Positions 20,490 to 30,341 of a stretch of DNA of 49,917 bases are shown here, piece after piece. Both the position numbers and the translations under genes were made by a program. The stretch covers positions 1 through 49,917 of the forward strand of contig NZ_JALAHD010000133.1 in NCBI RefSeq assembly GCF_022712095.1, in the 5' to 3' direction. Source of the DNA: Chryseobacterium sp. GTDB lineage: Bacteria > Bacteroidota > Bacteroidia > Flavobacteriales > Weeksellaceae. Positions within the stretch are counted from its first letter, which is position 1. Each line of letters starts with the position of its first letter. The notes beneath the pieces were generated by a model. That model was given only the letters and a program-made list of their open reading frames with translations. It was not told where the DNA came from and made no database searches.

Positions 20490-22751
20490 ATGAAAAAAAA
20501 TCTACTTCAATTTTTTATAAGCATTCTGGTCTGTTTTTCAGGATCTTTTTATTCTCAAACCTATCAGCTCGCAGGAAACCCTGTGAATACTACCGGTTGG
20601 GATCTTGTTTCTAATGCTAATGTAAATACAGACTTCATACAACTTACAGCAGATCAAACCGGTTTATTTGGAGCTATTAAATTAGCGACTCCCATCAACC
20701 TGAGATATTGTGATAAATGGAAGGTAGAATTCGATTTTAGAATTGACGGAAACGGAACTTCAAATTATGGAAGAGGAGATGGATTCACATTCTGGTATCT
20801 GGCAAATCCTCCCACAGGCTATGTAGCAGGAGCTGGATTAGGAATCCCCTCAAACGCTTCCGGGCTAATGGTCGGTTTTGATATATTCAACAATAGTACA
20901 GAAGGGCAAATGAGTAAAATCCATCTACTCTACGGAACCAATAACACCGCCGGTTCTAATATTGAATTTAACAATACTGTAGGTAGTACCTTTCACTCCG
21001 CTGATTTAAATTCTACCCAACCGTTCGTCGGCTCCACTTACAAACATGTCGAAGTAAACGGAGAGGTTGATATGACAAACACCAACAACTGGATTATACA
21101 AATAAGACTTGACGGAAATCTCATCGTCAATCAATCATTCGCTCCTTCAGGTGGAGCAATTGGTATGACGCAGGGATATTTTGGTTTTTCTGCTGCGACG
21201 GGAGCTGCAAGCGCAAGACATTCAATCAAAAATGCTAAAGTATACATTGATAAAGTCCCTATTCTTCAAAACAATGTCACCCCTTATGTATGTATGAACC
21301 CTGCAACAGGAAACGGTTCTGTTGATTTAACATCATACAATTCTCAATTTGTTAATAATCCAGCAAATTATATTTTCACCTATTATATTTTAGGGAGCTC
21401 AACTCCAATTGCGAATCCGACTAATTTCCAGTATACAGGAAACACACTTATTACAGTTGTAATTAAAGATCCATCATCCACACTCTGTGATAATGGTGAT
21501 GGGGTTATCGAACTTGACCCGTCCCCTTTCACCGTTAATGACGTTACACTAACCGGATGTAATAATAACAATGCCGGGGTCGCTATTTTCGATCTAACTA
21601 CTGCCAATGTAACTACAGTCCCTAATGTAACAATGCAGTTTTATCCTACAATGAATGACCTCAATGCAGGAACCAATGAAATAACAAATCCTACTAGTTA
21701 TGCATCCCCTGCGGGAAATGTATTCGTAAAAGTAACCACCCCACAAGGCTGTGTAGATTCTTCAGAAATAACTTTAGACATTTATCCCGTAGTAGAAGTC
21801 AGTGACGCTTTATTAAGGTCTTGCCCCATTGAAACAAACCCTTCTACCGCTTCTTTCAATCTTACCGTTGCAGGCGTTACCACTCAAGTAGGGATTACTA
21901 AAACTTATTATCCCTCTTTAACTGATGCGATCAATAGTACGAATGAAATTACCAATCCAACAACTTATATTGCACCTAACGGTGTTGCCTACATAAAAGT
22001 TACCAATGGAAACGGGTGCTACTCTGTTGCAAAAGTAACACTTGTTGTAATCCCTCCAGTTTATTCGGAAACATTACAGAACAAAACCATTTGTATAGAA
22101 GACAAAACAACATTAGATGCAGGTCCGGGATTTGATGCCTATGAATGGAGCACTGGAGAAACCACACAATCTATTTCTAATGTTGGAGTAGGTGTTTATT
22201 GGGTAAAGTTAAAAACAGGAGACTGTATATCGACACAAACCGTGCAGATATTCCCTTCAGAGCAACCTGTTATTAATTATGTTGATATCTCCAGTAATAC
22301 CATCACTGTAAATGTTATAGGCGGAACACCCCCTCATCAGTATTCCATAGATAATATTAATTGGCTGGATTCTAATATATTTAAAAATTTGCCAAGAGGG
22401 GAAATACATATTTTCGTTAAGGATGCCTATAATTGTGAGCCTATAGAGATCACCATTACCAATCCAAACCTAATCAATGTGATCACACCTAATGGAGATG
22501 GTATTAATGACGTTATAGATTATTCCGCATTAGCCGGAAAACAAAATCTGGAGTTCAGTATTTTTGACCGATATGGAGCAAAAATTCATCATGGAGATAA
22601 GACCAATAAATATCGTTGGGACGGAACTACAAACGGAGGAAGAAAAGTTCCGACCGGTAATTACTGGTATTCTATAAACTGGAATGAGAACAACAAACAA
22701 AATACAGCACTGAAATATTCCGGATGGATCATGGTAAAAAACAGAGAATAA
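20490..22751 (+). CDS. Type IX secretion (type B CTD) surface protein D with L-type-lectin-like N-terminal domain
   Basis: 753 aa; [30 protein letters not shown]; C-terminal [27 protein letters not shown]. Confidence 0.92.
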   Translation: [753 protein letters not shown]

Positions 22752-22774
22752 GCAATAATCAAAGATTTTATCAT

Positions 22775-22807
22775 AAGAACCATTCTTTAGCAGGAATGGT
22801 TCTTTTT
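22775..22807 (+). terminator. Intrinsic terminator
   Basis: AAGAACCATTC-tttagcag-GAATGGTTCTTTTTTT. Confidence 0.85.
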
Positions 22808-22853
22808 TTATTCAAAACATAATTTATTCATATTCAATTCTTAAATTTGTTCT

Positions 22854-23480
22854 ATGAATTATTTGGAAGCTTTAAGCAAAAGATATTCTGTGAAAAAGTT
22901 CAATTCGGAGATTATTCCTCAGGAAACTCTGCAGAATATTCTCCAATCCGGAAAACTCGCTGCCAGTTCTCAGGGGTTACAGCCCTATAAAATACTGGTG
23001 GTAGAAAGTGAGGAAATGAAAAAGAAGCTTACCCCTTCTTTTTATAATCCTTCTCAAATTTCCACGTGTTCACACCTGATTGTTATTGTTTCCAAAAAAT
23101 CCATTAATGAAAACTATATCAATGGATATTTCAGACATATTTCCAAAGTAAGATGTGTAAACATTGAAAGTCTGGACCCTTTTAAAAGCAGTATCCATCG
23201 TCATATGAATGAAAAAAACAGTGACGAAATTTTCCATTGGGCAGAAAAACAATCTTATATTGTCCTAGCTAACCTGATGTACGCTGCTGCTATAGAAAAT
23301 ATAGACACTTGTCCTATGGAAGGGTTCCGCCAAGATTTAATCGAGGAAATATTAGATATTGATTCAGAGACTGAAAAAGTGACCGTAACTCTGGCCTTAG
23401 GATACAGATCCGAGGAAGATTCTTTCCAGCACATGAAAAAAGTACGAAAACCGGACGATAAATTGTTCAAATTTATTTAA
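22854..23480 (+). CDS. Nitroreductase family NAD(P)H-dependent oxidoreductase
   Basis: 208 aa; LSKRYSVKKFNSEIIPQETLQNILQSGKLAASSQGLQPYKILVV; ALGYRSEEDSFQHMKKVRKP. Confidence 0.9.
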   Translation: MNYLEALSKRYSVKKFNSEIIPQETLQNILQSGKLAASSQGLQPYKILVVESEEMKKKLTPSFYNPSQISTCSHLIVIVSKKSINENYINGYFRHISKVRCVNIESLDPFKSSIHRHMNEKNSDEIFHWAEKQSYIVLANLMYAAAIENIDTCPMEGFRQDLIEEILDIDSETEKVTVTLALGYRSEEDSFQHMKKVRKPDDKLFKFI

Positions 23481-23507
23481 TTTAGACACTTGTCTTAAAG
23501 CAAGAAT

Positions 23508-25079
23508 ATGATAAAAGCTGATGTTTTAGTGATTGGTTCCGGTATTTCAGGACTTTCTTACGCTATTAAAGTTTCCGAACAATTTCCTGATGCCAAAATA
23601 ATTATAGTTACCAAATCCGATGAAGATGAAAGTAACACTAAATATGCCCAAGGAGGGTTAGCCGTTGTTACTGACTTTCAAAAAGATAATTTCGAAAAAC
23701 ATATTGAAGACACCATGCGTGCCGGTGACGGGGAAAACAAACGTGATGTAGTAGAAATGGTCGTAAAAGAAGCTCCTGCAAGATTTAATGAGATTGTCGA
23801 ATGGGGAGCTAATTTTGACATGAAAAACGGAAAATTTGCTCTAGGGCGAGAAGGCGGTCATACGGAAAACAGAATTGTACATCATAAAGATATCACAGGC
23901 TTTGAAATAGAAAGAGCATTACTGGAAACAGCCAAAAACAGCTCTAATATTGAAATCCTGGATCACCATTATGTTATCGACATTATTACACAGCATCATG
24001 TACCAGGTAAAGAACTAAATGAAGAAAACATTTCTTGCTACGGGGCTTATATATTAGATGAAAAATCTAAAAAAATTAAAAAAATCACCTCAAAAATAAC
24101 ATTGGTTGCCACCGGAGGAGCAGGGCATGTATATAAAAATACAACTAATCCTACAATCGCTACCGGAGACGGAATTGCATTTGTAGCCCGTGCTAAGGGA
24201 AAAGTATCCAATATGCAATATTACCAGTTCCACCCTACTGCTTTATACAGCAAAATAGATGGAATGCTATTCCTGATTTCCGAAGCAGTGCGTGGAGACG
24301 GAGCTAAACTGAGAACCAAAAGAGGTGAAAAGTTCATGCAAAAATATGACGATCGGGAAGAACTAGCTTCCAGAGATATTGTCGCAAGAGCTATTGATAA
24401 TGAGATGAAAATTTCAGGAGATGAATTTGTAGGACTTGATTGCCATGAAATGGACCATGAAAGATTTCTGGAACATTTCCCTAATATTTATAAAAAATGT
24501 AAAGATGAAGGCATAGATCCCTTCACGCAACTTATTCCCGTTGTTCCTGCCTGCCATTATTTAATGGGAGGAATAGAAATTGATAAAGACGGTCAGTCAT
24601 CCATTAAAAATCTCTTTGCTGTTGGAGAGTGTACCAATTCCGGACTTCACGGTGCCAACAGACTAGCTTCCAACTCTTTATTGGAAGGACTCGTATTTGG
24701 TCATAATGCCGCTATAAAAACCGTTGCATTGCTTAAAGAAAACAATTTCAACTTTAATGACCTTAAGGCTGTTCCCGAATGGGATGAAGAAGGAATGAAA
24801 ATCATGGATGAAATGGTTATTATCAGCTATCTGAGAAAACAACTCCAGGAAATGATGAGTGACCTTGTAGGAATTGTAAGGAGTAACAAACGTCTTAAAA
24901 TGGCTTTACAAAAGCATCAGGAAATAGCTGCTGCAGTAAATGAAATTTACCATTACTCTATTTTATCACCCCAACTTTCTGAATTAAGAAACCTAACTAC
25001 CGTCGCCTATCTTATCATTACTCAATCTATGGAAATGACAGAAAACAAAGGCGCTTTCTATAATAAGGATCTTGCATAA
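23508..25079 (+). CDS. nadB: L-aspartate oxidase
   Basis: 523 aa; DVLVIGSGISGLSYAIK FAD motif; HTENRIVHHKDITGFEIERALL; YYQFHPTALY; GECTNSGLHGANRLASNSLLEGLVFG. Confidence 0.96.
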   Translation: MIKADVLVIGSGISGLSYAIKVSEQFPDAKIIIVTKSDEDESNTKYAQGGLAVVTDFQKDNFEKHIEDTMRAGDGENKRDVVEMVVKEAPARFNEIVEWGANFDMKNGKFALGREGGHTENRIVHHKDITGFEIERALLETAKNSSNIEILDHHYVIDIITQHHVPGKELNEENISCYGAYILDEKSKKIKKITSKITLVATGGAGHVYKNTTNPTIATGDGIAFVARAKGKVSNMQYYQFHPTALYSKIDGMLFLISEAVRGDGAKLRTKRGEKFMQKYDDREELASRDIVARAIDNEMKISGDEFVGLDCHEMDHERFLEHFPNIYKKCKDEGIDPFTQLIPVVPACHYLMGGIEIDKDGQSSIKNLFAVGECTNSGLHGANRLASNSLLEGLVFGHNAAIKTVALLKENNFNFNDLKAVPEWDEEGMKIMDEMVIISYLRKQLQEMMSDLVGIVRSNKRLKMALQKHQEIAAAVNEIYHYSILSPQLSELRNLTTVAYLIITQSMEMTENKGAFYNKDLA

Positions 25080-25089
25080 ATAATACACA

Positions 25090-25950
25090 ATGAAAAGACC
25101 AAGCTACGTAACGGATAAAGCACTTAAAACATTTATAAAATCTGCTCTGGAAGAAGATATCCAGGATGGAGATCATTCTACATTATCTACCATTCCGAAA
25201 GATTTACAGCAAAGTGCAAAACTATTAGTAAAACAGGATTGTATCCTTGCCGGTGTAGAGTTGGCAGATTTTATTTTTAAAACCTTTGATAAAAATCTGA
25301 AAATAGAGAAATTCATTAAAGACGGTGATGCTGCAAAAGTAGGCGATGTAGCTTTCATTGTAACCGGGAGTGCCAGATCTATATTATCTACGGAAAGACT
25401 TCTCCTTAACTGCATGCAGAGAATGAGTGGAATTGCTACTCTTACTCATGAATGGGATGCTAGGCTAGTCGGAACAAAAACCAAACTCCTGGATACCAGA
25501 AAAACAACCCCAAATTTCAGAATCTGTGAAAAATGGGCAGTCGCTATTGGAGGAGGGACCAATCACAGGTATGGGCTTTATGACATGATCATGCTTAAAG
25601 ACAATCATATTGATTATAACGGAAGCATTACAAATGCAGTAAAAATGGCTAAGGATTATATTAAGAAAAATAAGAAGAAACTTAAAATAGAGGTAGAAAC
25701 CAGAAATCTTGATGAAGTACAGGAAGCCATTAAAGCCAAAGTAGACAGAATTATGCTGGATAATATGGATATAAACACGATGAAACAGGCTGTAGATCTT
25801 ATCAATGGAGCATGCGAAACTGAAGCATCCGGCGGAATTACAAGAGATATGTTAAAAGAAATTGCAACCACAGGTGTTACTTATATTTCTGCAGGAGCTC
25901 TTACACATTCTGCTGAGAATATTGATTTAAGCCTCAAAGCAGTGAAATAA
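25090..25950 (+). CDS. nadC: Nicotinate-nucleotide diphosphorylase (carboxylating)
   Basis: 286 aa; EEDIQDGDHST; LLNCMQRMSGIATLT; LLDTRKTTPNFRICEKWAVAIGGGTNHRYGLYDMIMLKDNHI. Confidence 0.96.
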   Translation: MKRPSYVTDKALKTFIKSALEEDIQDGDHSTLSTIPKDLQQSAKLLVKQDCILAGVELADFIFKTFDKNLKIEKFIKDGDAAKVGDVAFIVTGSARSILSTERLLLNCMQRMSGIATLTHEWDARLVGTKTKLLDTRKTTPNFRICEKWAVAIGGGTNHRYGLYDMIMLKDNHIDYNGSITNAVKMAKDYIKKNKKKLKIEVETRNLDEVQEAIKAKVDRIMLDNMDINTMKQAVDLINGACETEASGGITRDMLKEIATTGVTYISAGALTHSAENIDLSLKAVK

Positions 25951-26160
25951 CATTTATATTTTTAATAAAAAAAGAACATTATTATTAAAAATTAAATATC
26001 ATGATTTTTTTCATACCAAAACATCAAAATCAACAATACACCTGATTATCAGTGATTTAAACATTATTAAGATTGAGTAAAAATTAACATATAGTTAATA
26101 ATAGTTAAATTTTATTTACCGACTTTTGCAGAAATTTAAATCTAACTATTATTTACGATT

Positions 26161-28746
26161 ATGAAATTAATCAACAAATCAATACTGACTGTAGCTATTA
26201 CATTATCTACGGCTAGTGTTTATTACGCTCAACAGACTCAGGACACTGTTAAGTCAACAAGGTCCAAAGACATTGAAGAGGTAATTTTACAGGGTGTGAC
26301 TGATATCGCTAAAGATAGAAAAACACCAGTTGCTGTTTCTACTATTAAAGCAGCGCAAATTATAGAGAGATTAGGGAATCAGGAACTTCCTGAAATTCTA
26401 AACACAACTCCTTCTGTATATGCTACTAAATCAGGAGGTGGTTTTGGAGACGGAGGAATTACCATGAGAGGTTTTGAATCCAGAAACATTGCAGTAATGG
26501 TAAACGGTATGCCTGTAAATGATATGGAAGGCGGTACGGTTTATTTTTCTAACTGGACAGGTTTATCAGATGTTACGAGTACTTTACAGGTACAAAGAGG
26601 TTTAGGTTCTTCTAAACTGGCTATTGCTTCTGTAGGGGGAACAATTAACTTCCTTACCCGTTCAGCTGATATGAAAAAAGGAGGAGTTATAAGATTAGGG
26701 GTTGGTAATGATGATTACTTAAAAACCTCTTTCGCCTATAACACCGGTAAATCACAAGACGGATGGTCTTCATCCATCTTAATGAGCAGACAGGCAGGAG
26801 GTACCTATATCGAAAATACTAATTATGAATCTTATGCATACTATTTTGCATTGGGATGGGAACCAAACAAAAAGCATAATTTCCAGTTCACTTTAACATC
26901 TGCTCCTCAATGGCACGACCAGAGAACTTATTCTCCGACTATTGCCAATTATATTAAATATAACCCGGATCAAGACGGAACTCCATACAGACAATATAAT
27001 TCTGATTACGGTTATTATACCAATGCTGAAGGAAGAAAAGTGGCATTAGCTAACAGATCTAACTACTATGCTAAGCCGGTAATGATGCTGAACTGGGATT
27101 GGAATATGAATGAAAAGTCTAAATTGAGTACCGTTTTATACATGTCTAATGGTAGAGGGGGTGGTACAGGAGACCTTGGAAGAGTTGGAGGTAAAGGCTT
27201 AACAGGTTATTATGACAGCATGGGACACTTCAATTATGATGCTGTTTTTGCAGCTAACCAAGCCGTTGACGTGAATGCCGCAGCTGCAGGAAGCACTCTA
27301 ATTCGTAGAGCAAGTATTAACTCTCACAACTGGTATGGCATTTTAGCTAACTTCCAACACAAAATCAATGATAACTGGAGCTTCTCCGTAGGGACTGATG
27401 ACAGATATTATTATGGATATCACTATCAGGTTGTATCCGATTTATATGGTGCAGCAGGATATAAAGATAGTAACAACAAAAACATTGCTCCAAACGTTGT
27501 AAGCAAAGTTTTTGATTACAAACAACTGTCATGGAATCCATTCGGTGGAAAAACTACAGATCTAGCTAATCAGATTGGGTACAGCAACGATGGAGAAGTT
27601 CTATGGTACAGTGGATTCGGACAACTTGAATATTCTAATGAAAAACTATCAGCATTTGTACAGGGATCAATTTCTAACCAGGCTTACCAAAGAATTGACA
27701 ACTTTGTAATTGATGGAGTAACAGTTCAGCAAGGGCAGGTGGTTAACAGAAAAACAGGGTTTAAGAATCTTTTCGGATACAATGTTAAGGGAGGAGCTAA
27801 CTATAACATCGATGAGCATAACAATGTTTTTGCCAATATCGGTTACTATAGCAAGCAGCCTTTCATGAATGCGGTATATCCAAGTAATCAACAGGTTCTT
27901 AATCCTACCTTGACTAACGAAAAAATCTTCTCAGCTGAAGTTGGATATGGATTCAGATCTTCTAAATTGAATGCAAATGTGAACCTTTACAGAACCGAAT
28001 GGAAAGACAGATGGCTAAGAAGAACAATGCAGTTTGATATTACTGACGCAACAGGAGCGACTAGCACTATTAACGGATATGCTGAAATCAACGGTATCAC
28101 TCAGGTTCACATGGGTGTAGAAGTTGATGCTACTTATAAGCCTGTACAGTTCTTAGAATTTCAAGGAATGTTCTCTTGGGGAGATTATAAATATAAAGGA
28201 AATGCCAGCGGAACTACATTTGATGACAACAATAACCCAATAAATGTTGTCGGTAACACCAATACTACCACCCTTTATTTAGATGGAGTAAAAGTTGGAG
28301 GATCCAGCAGTAACAGTATTCCTCAAATGACCGCATCCTTGGGAGCTACTGTAAAACCAGTTAAAGACCTTAGTATTTATGGTACCTGGAGATATGTAGG
28401 AAAATTATATTCATCTATTGATGTTCAGTCTTTCTCTTCACCTACATCTAAAGGAGCATTACAATTACCTGACTTCAATTTATTTGATATAGGTGTTTCT
28501 TATAAAATAAGATTAAACAATACTTCTCAATTCTTTACAATTGGAGCAAATGTTTACAACTTATTTAATACTACTTATATTTCTGACGGAGCAACAAGTG
28601 TACATGCAAAAACGCAAGATGCTTTTAACAGTCAGCAAGAGTATGAAGCATATCAGGCTACCTTATATAAAGGTATAGACCCTTCAAACCGAGTATATTT
28701 TGGATTTGGAACAACATGGTCTGCCAACCTATCATTCAACTTCTAA
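26161..28746 (+). CDS. TonB-dependent receptor
   Basis: 861 aa; plug-domain motifs NTTPSVYATKSGGGFGDGGITMRGFESRNIAVMVNGMPVNDMEGG, SVGGTINFLTRS; terminal aromatic beta strand LSFNF. Confidence 0.93.
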   Translation: MKLINKSILTVAITLSTASVYYAQQTQDTVKSTRSKDIEEVILQGVTDIAKDRKTPVAVSTIKAAQIIERLGNQELPEILNTTPSVYATKSGGGFGDGGITMRGFESRNIAVMVNGMPVNDMEGGTVYFSNWTGLSDVTSTLQVQRGLGSSKLAIASVGGTINFLTRSADMKKGGVIRLGVGNDDYLKTSFAYNTGKSQDGWSSSILMSRQAGGTYIENTNYESYAYYFALGWEPNKKHNFQFTLTSAPQWHDQRTYSPTIANYIKYNPDQDGTPYRQYNSDYGYYTNAEGRKVALANRSNYYAKPVMMLNWDWNMNEKSKLSTVLYMSNGRGGGTGDLGRVGGKGLTGYYDSMGHFNYDAVFAANQAVDVNAAAAGSTLIRRASINSHNWYGILANFQHKINDNWSFSVGTDDRYYYGYHYQVVSDLYGAAGYKDSNNKNIAPNVVSKVFDYKQLSWNPFGGKTTDLANQIGYSNDGEVLWYSGFGQLEYSNEKLSAFVQGSISNQAYQRIDNFVIDGVTVQQGQVVNRKTGFKNLFGYNVKGGANYNIDEHNNVFANIGYYSKQPFMNAVYPSNQQVLNPTLTNEKIFSAEVGYGFRSSKLNANVNLYRTEWKDRWLRRTMQFDITDATGATSTINGYAEINGITQVHMGVEVDATYKPVQFLEFQGMFSWGDYKYKGNASGTTFDDNNNPINVVGNTNTTTLYLDGVKVGGSSSNSIPQMTASLGATVKPVKDLSIYGTWRYVGKLYSSIDVQSFSSPTSKGALQLPDFNLFDIGVSYKIRLNNTSQFFTIGANVYNLFNTTYISDGATSVHAKTQDAFNSQQEYEAYQATLYKGIDPSNRVYFGFGTTWSANLSFNF

Positions 28747-28767
28747 TCATTTAGAATTTTATAATAT

Positions 28768-28796
28768 AAATCCCGGTTTTATCGCCGGGATTTTTT
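28768..28796 (+). terminator. Intrinsic terminator
   Basis: AAATCCCGG-ttttatcg-CCGGGATTTTTT. Confidence 0.85.
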
Positions 28797-28833
28797 ATTA
28801 TATTTGTGTCTGAGAAAAAAGAAAAAATAGATT

Positions 28834-29265
28834 ATGGATTTTTACAATATTTTGCTTAATGCACACAAAGGATTTGGATATTTGGAGCTGCTTTTGGTTG
28901 CCTTATTCGTTATTGCTTTACTGGCTACTATGTTTGGATACAGTGGCAAAGTGAATAATTTTTTAAAGAAAACTACTCTTTTCACAATGATCTTTTTTCA
29001 TATCCAGTTTTTGGTTGGGATCGTTATGTTGATTATTAATTTTACAAAAGGTATGAATATGGGGGCCGTTATGAAAAATGCGGATTTAAGATTCCAGTTT
29101 GTAGAGCATCCGTTTTCTATGTTGATTGCCGCAGTACTATTAACCATTATCAATAAAAAAGTAAAATCTAACGATACCATTTCTATGGGGGTTGTTATTA
29201 TGGGGCTTATAGCCGTTGGTTTATTTGCATTCGCGTTTCCATGGACAAGGGTCTTTGGGGCATAA
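28834..29265 (+). CDS. Small four-helix integral membrane protein (cytochrome b-like family name often applied)
   Basis: 143 aa, four hydrophobic helices; HKGFGYLELLLVALFVIALLATMFG. Confidence 0.75.
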   Translation: MDFYNILLNAHKGFGYLELLLVALFVIALLATMFGYSGKVNNFLKKTTLFTMIFFHIQFLVGIVMLIINFTKGMNMGAVMKNADLRFQFVEHPFSMLIAAVLLTIINKKVKSNDTISMGVVIMGLIAVGLFAFAFPWTRVFGA

Positions 29266-29295
29266 TATATTAATTAAATTATTTTAAACACTCAA

Positions 29296-30288
29296 ATGAA
29301 AGTAGCTGTAGTAGGATCAACCGGAATGGTTGGACAAGTTATGCTTAAAGTTTTGGAAGAAAGAAACTTCCCTGTAACAGAATTAATTCCGGTTGCATCC
29401 GAGAAATCTATTGGTAAGAAGGTGAAGTATAAACAGAAGGAGTACACTATTGTAAGCATGAATGACGCTATTGCAGCCAAACCTGATATTGCTATCTTCT
29501 CAGCGGGGGGATCTACCTCTCTGGAGTTTGCACCTAAATTTGCAGAAGTAGGAACCACTGTCATTGATAATTCTTCAGCCTGGAGAATGGATCCTGATAA
29601 AAAATTAGTAGTTCCGGAAATCAATGCAGACGTCTTAACTCCTGAAGATAAGATCATTGCCAACCCAAACTGTTCTACTATTCAATTAGTAATGGTTTTA
29701 GGACCTCTTAATAAGAAGTATGATCTGAAAAGAGTGGTTGTTTCCACTTATCAGTCGGTGACAGGAACAGGAAAAGCTGCTGTAGATCAATTAAATGCTG
29801 AAATTGAAGATAAAAAGGATGTAGCAAAAGTATATCCTTACGAAATCTTCAAAAATGCTCTGCCACATTGTGATGTTTTTGCAGAAGACGATTATACAAA
29901 AGAAGAAATCAAATTAATGAAAGAGCCTAAAAAGATTTTGGGTGACGATACATTTAACCTTACAGCAACAGCTGTGAGAGTACCGGTACAGGGTGGACAT
30001 TCCGAGAGTGTAAACATAGAATTCGAAAATGAGTTTGATTTGGATGAAGTAAGAAAAATCCTTTCCGAAACTCCAGGAGTTGTCGTTATGGATGATGTGA
30101 AAAACAATCAATATCCGATGCCTTTATATTCTGAAGGTAAGGATGAAGTTTTCGTGGGAAGGATCAGAAGGGATCTCTCCCAGCCCAAAACACTCAATCT
30201 CTGGATTGTAGCAGACAACCTGCGAAAAGGAGCTGCCACCAACGCAGTACAGATCGCAGAATACTTGGCACAAAAAAACTTAGTATAA
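29296..30288 (+). CDS. asd: Aspartate-semialdehyde dehydrogenase
   Basis: 330 aa; MKVAVVGSTGMVGQVMLKVLEERNFP; NPNCSTIQLVMVLGPL; STYQSVTGTGKAAVDQL; RVPVQGGHSESVNIEFE. Confidence 0.96.
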   Translation: MKVAVVGSTGMVGQVMLKVLEERNFPVTELIPVASEKSIGKKVKYKQKEYTIVSMNDAIAAKPDIAIFSAGGSTSLEFAPKFAEVGTTVIDNSSAWRMDPDKKLVVPEINADVLTPEDKIIANPNCSTIQLVMVLGPLNKKYDLKRVVVSTYQSVTGTGKAAVDQLNAEIEDKKDVAKVYPYEIFKNALPHCDVFAEDDYTKEEIKLMKEPKKILGDDTFNLTATAVRVPVQGGHSESVNIEFENEFDLDEVRKILSETPGVVVMDDVKNNQYPMPLYSEGKDEVFVGRIRRDLSQPKTLNLWIVADNLRKGAATNAVQIAEYLAQKNLV

Positions 30289-30303
30289 ACTAACAAAAAT
30301 AAA

Positions 30304-30332
30304 AAAGAGTCTCAAATTGAGATTCTTTTTTT
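30304..30332 (+). terminator. Intrinsic terminator
   Basis: AAGAGTCTCAA-a-TTGAGATTCTTTTTTTT (one G-T pair). Confidence 0.75.
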
Positions 30333-30341
30333 TATCAAACT

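Noticed and set aside
11512-22751. Adhesin cluster as a prophage or mobile element
   Set aside because: No integrase, transposase, terminal repeats or phage structural genes; T9SS CTDs explain the proteins.
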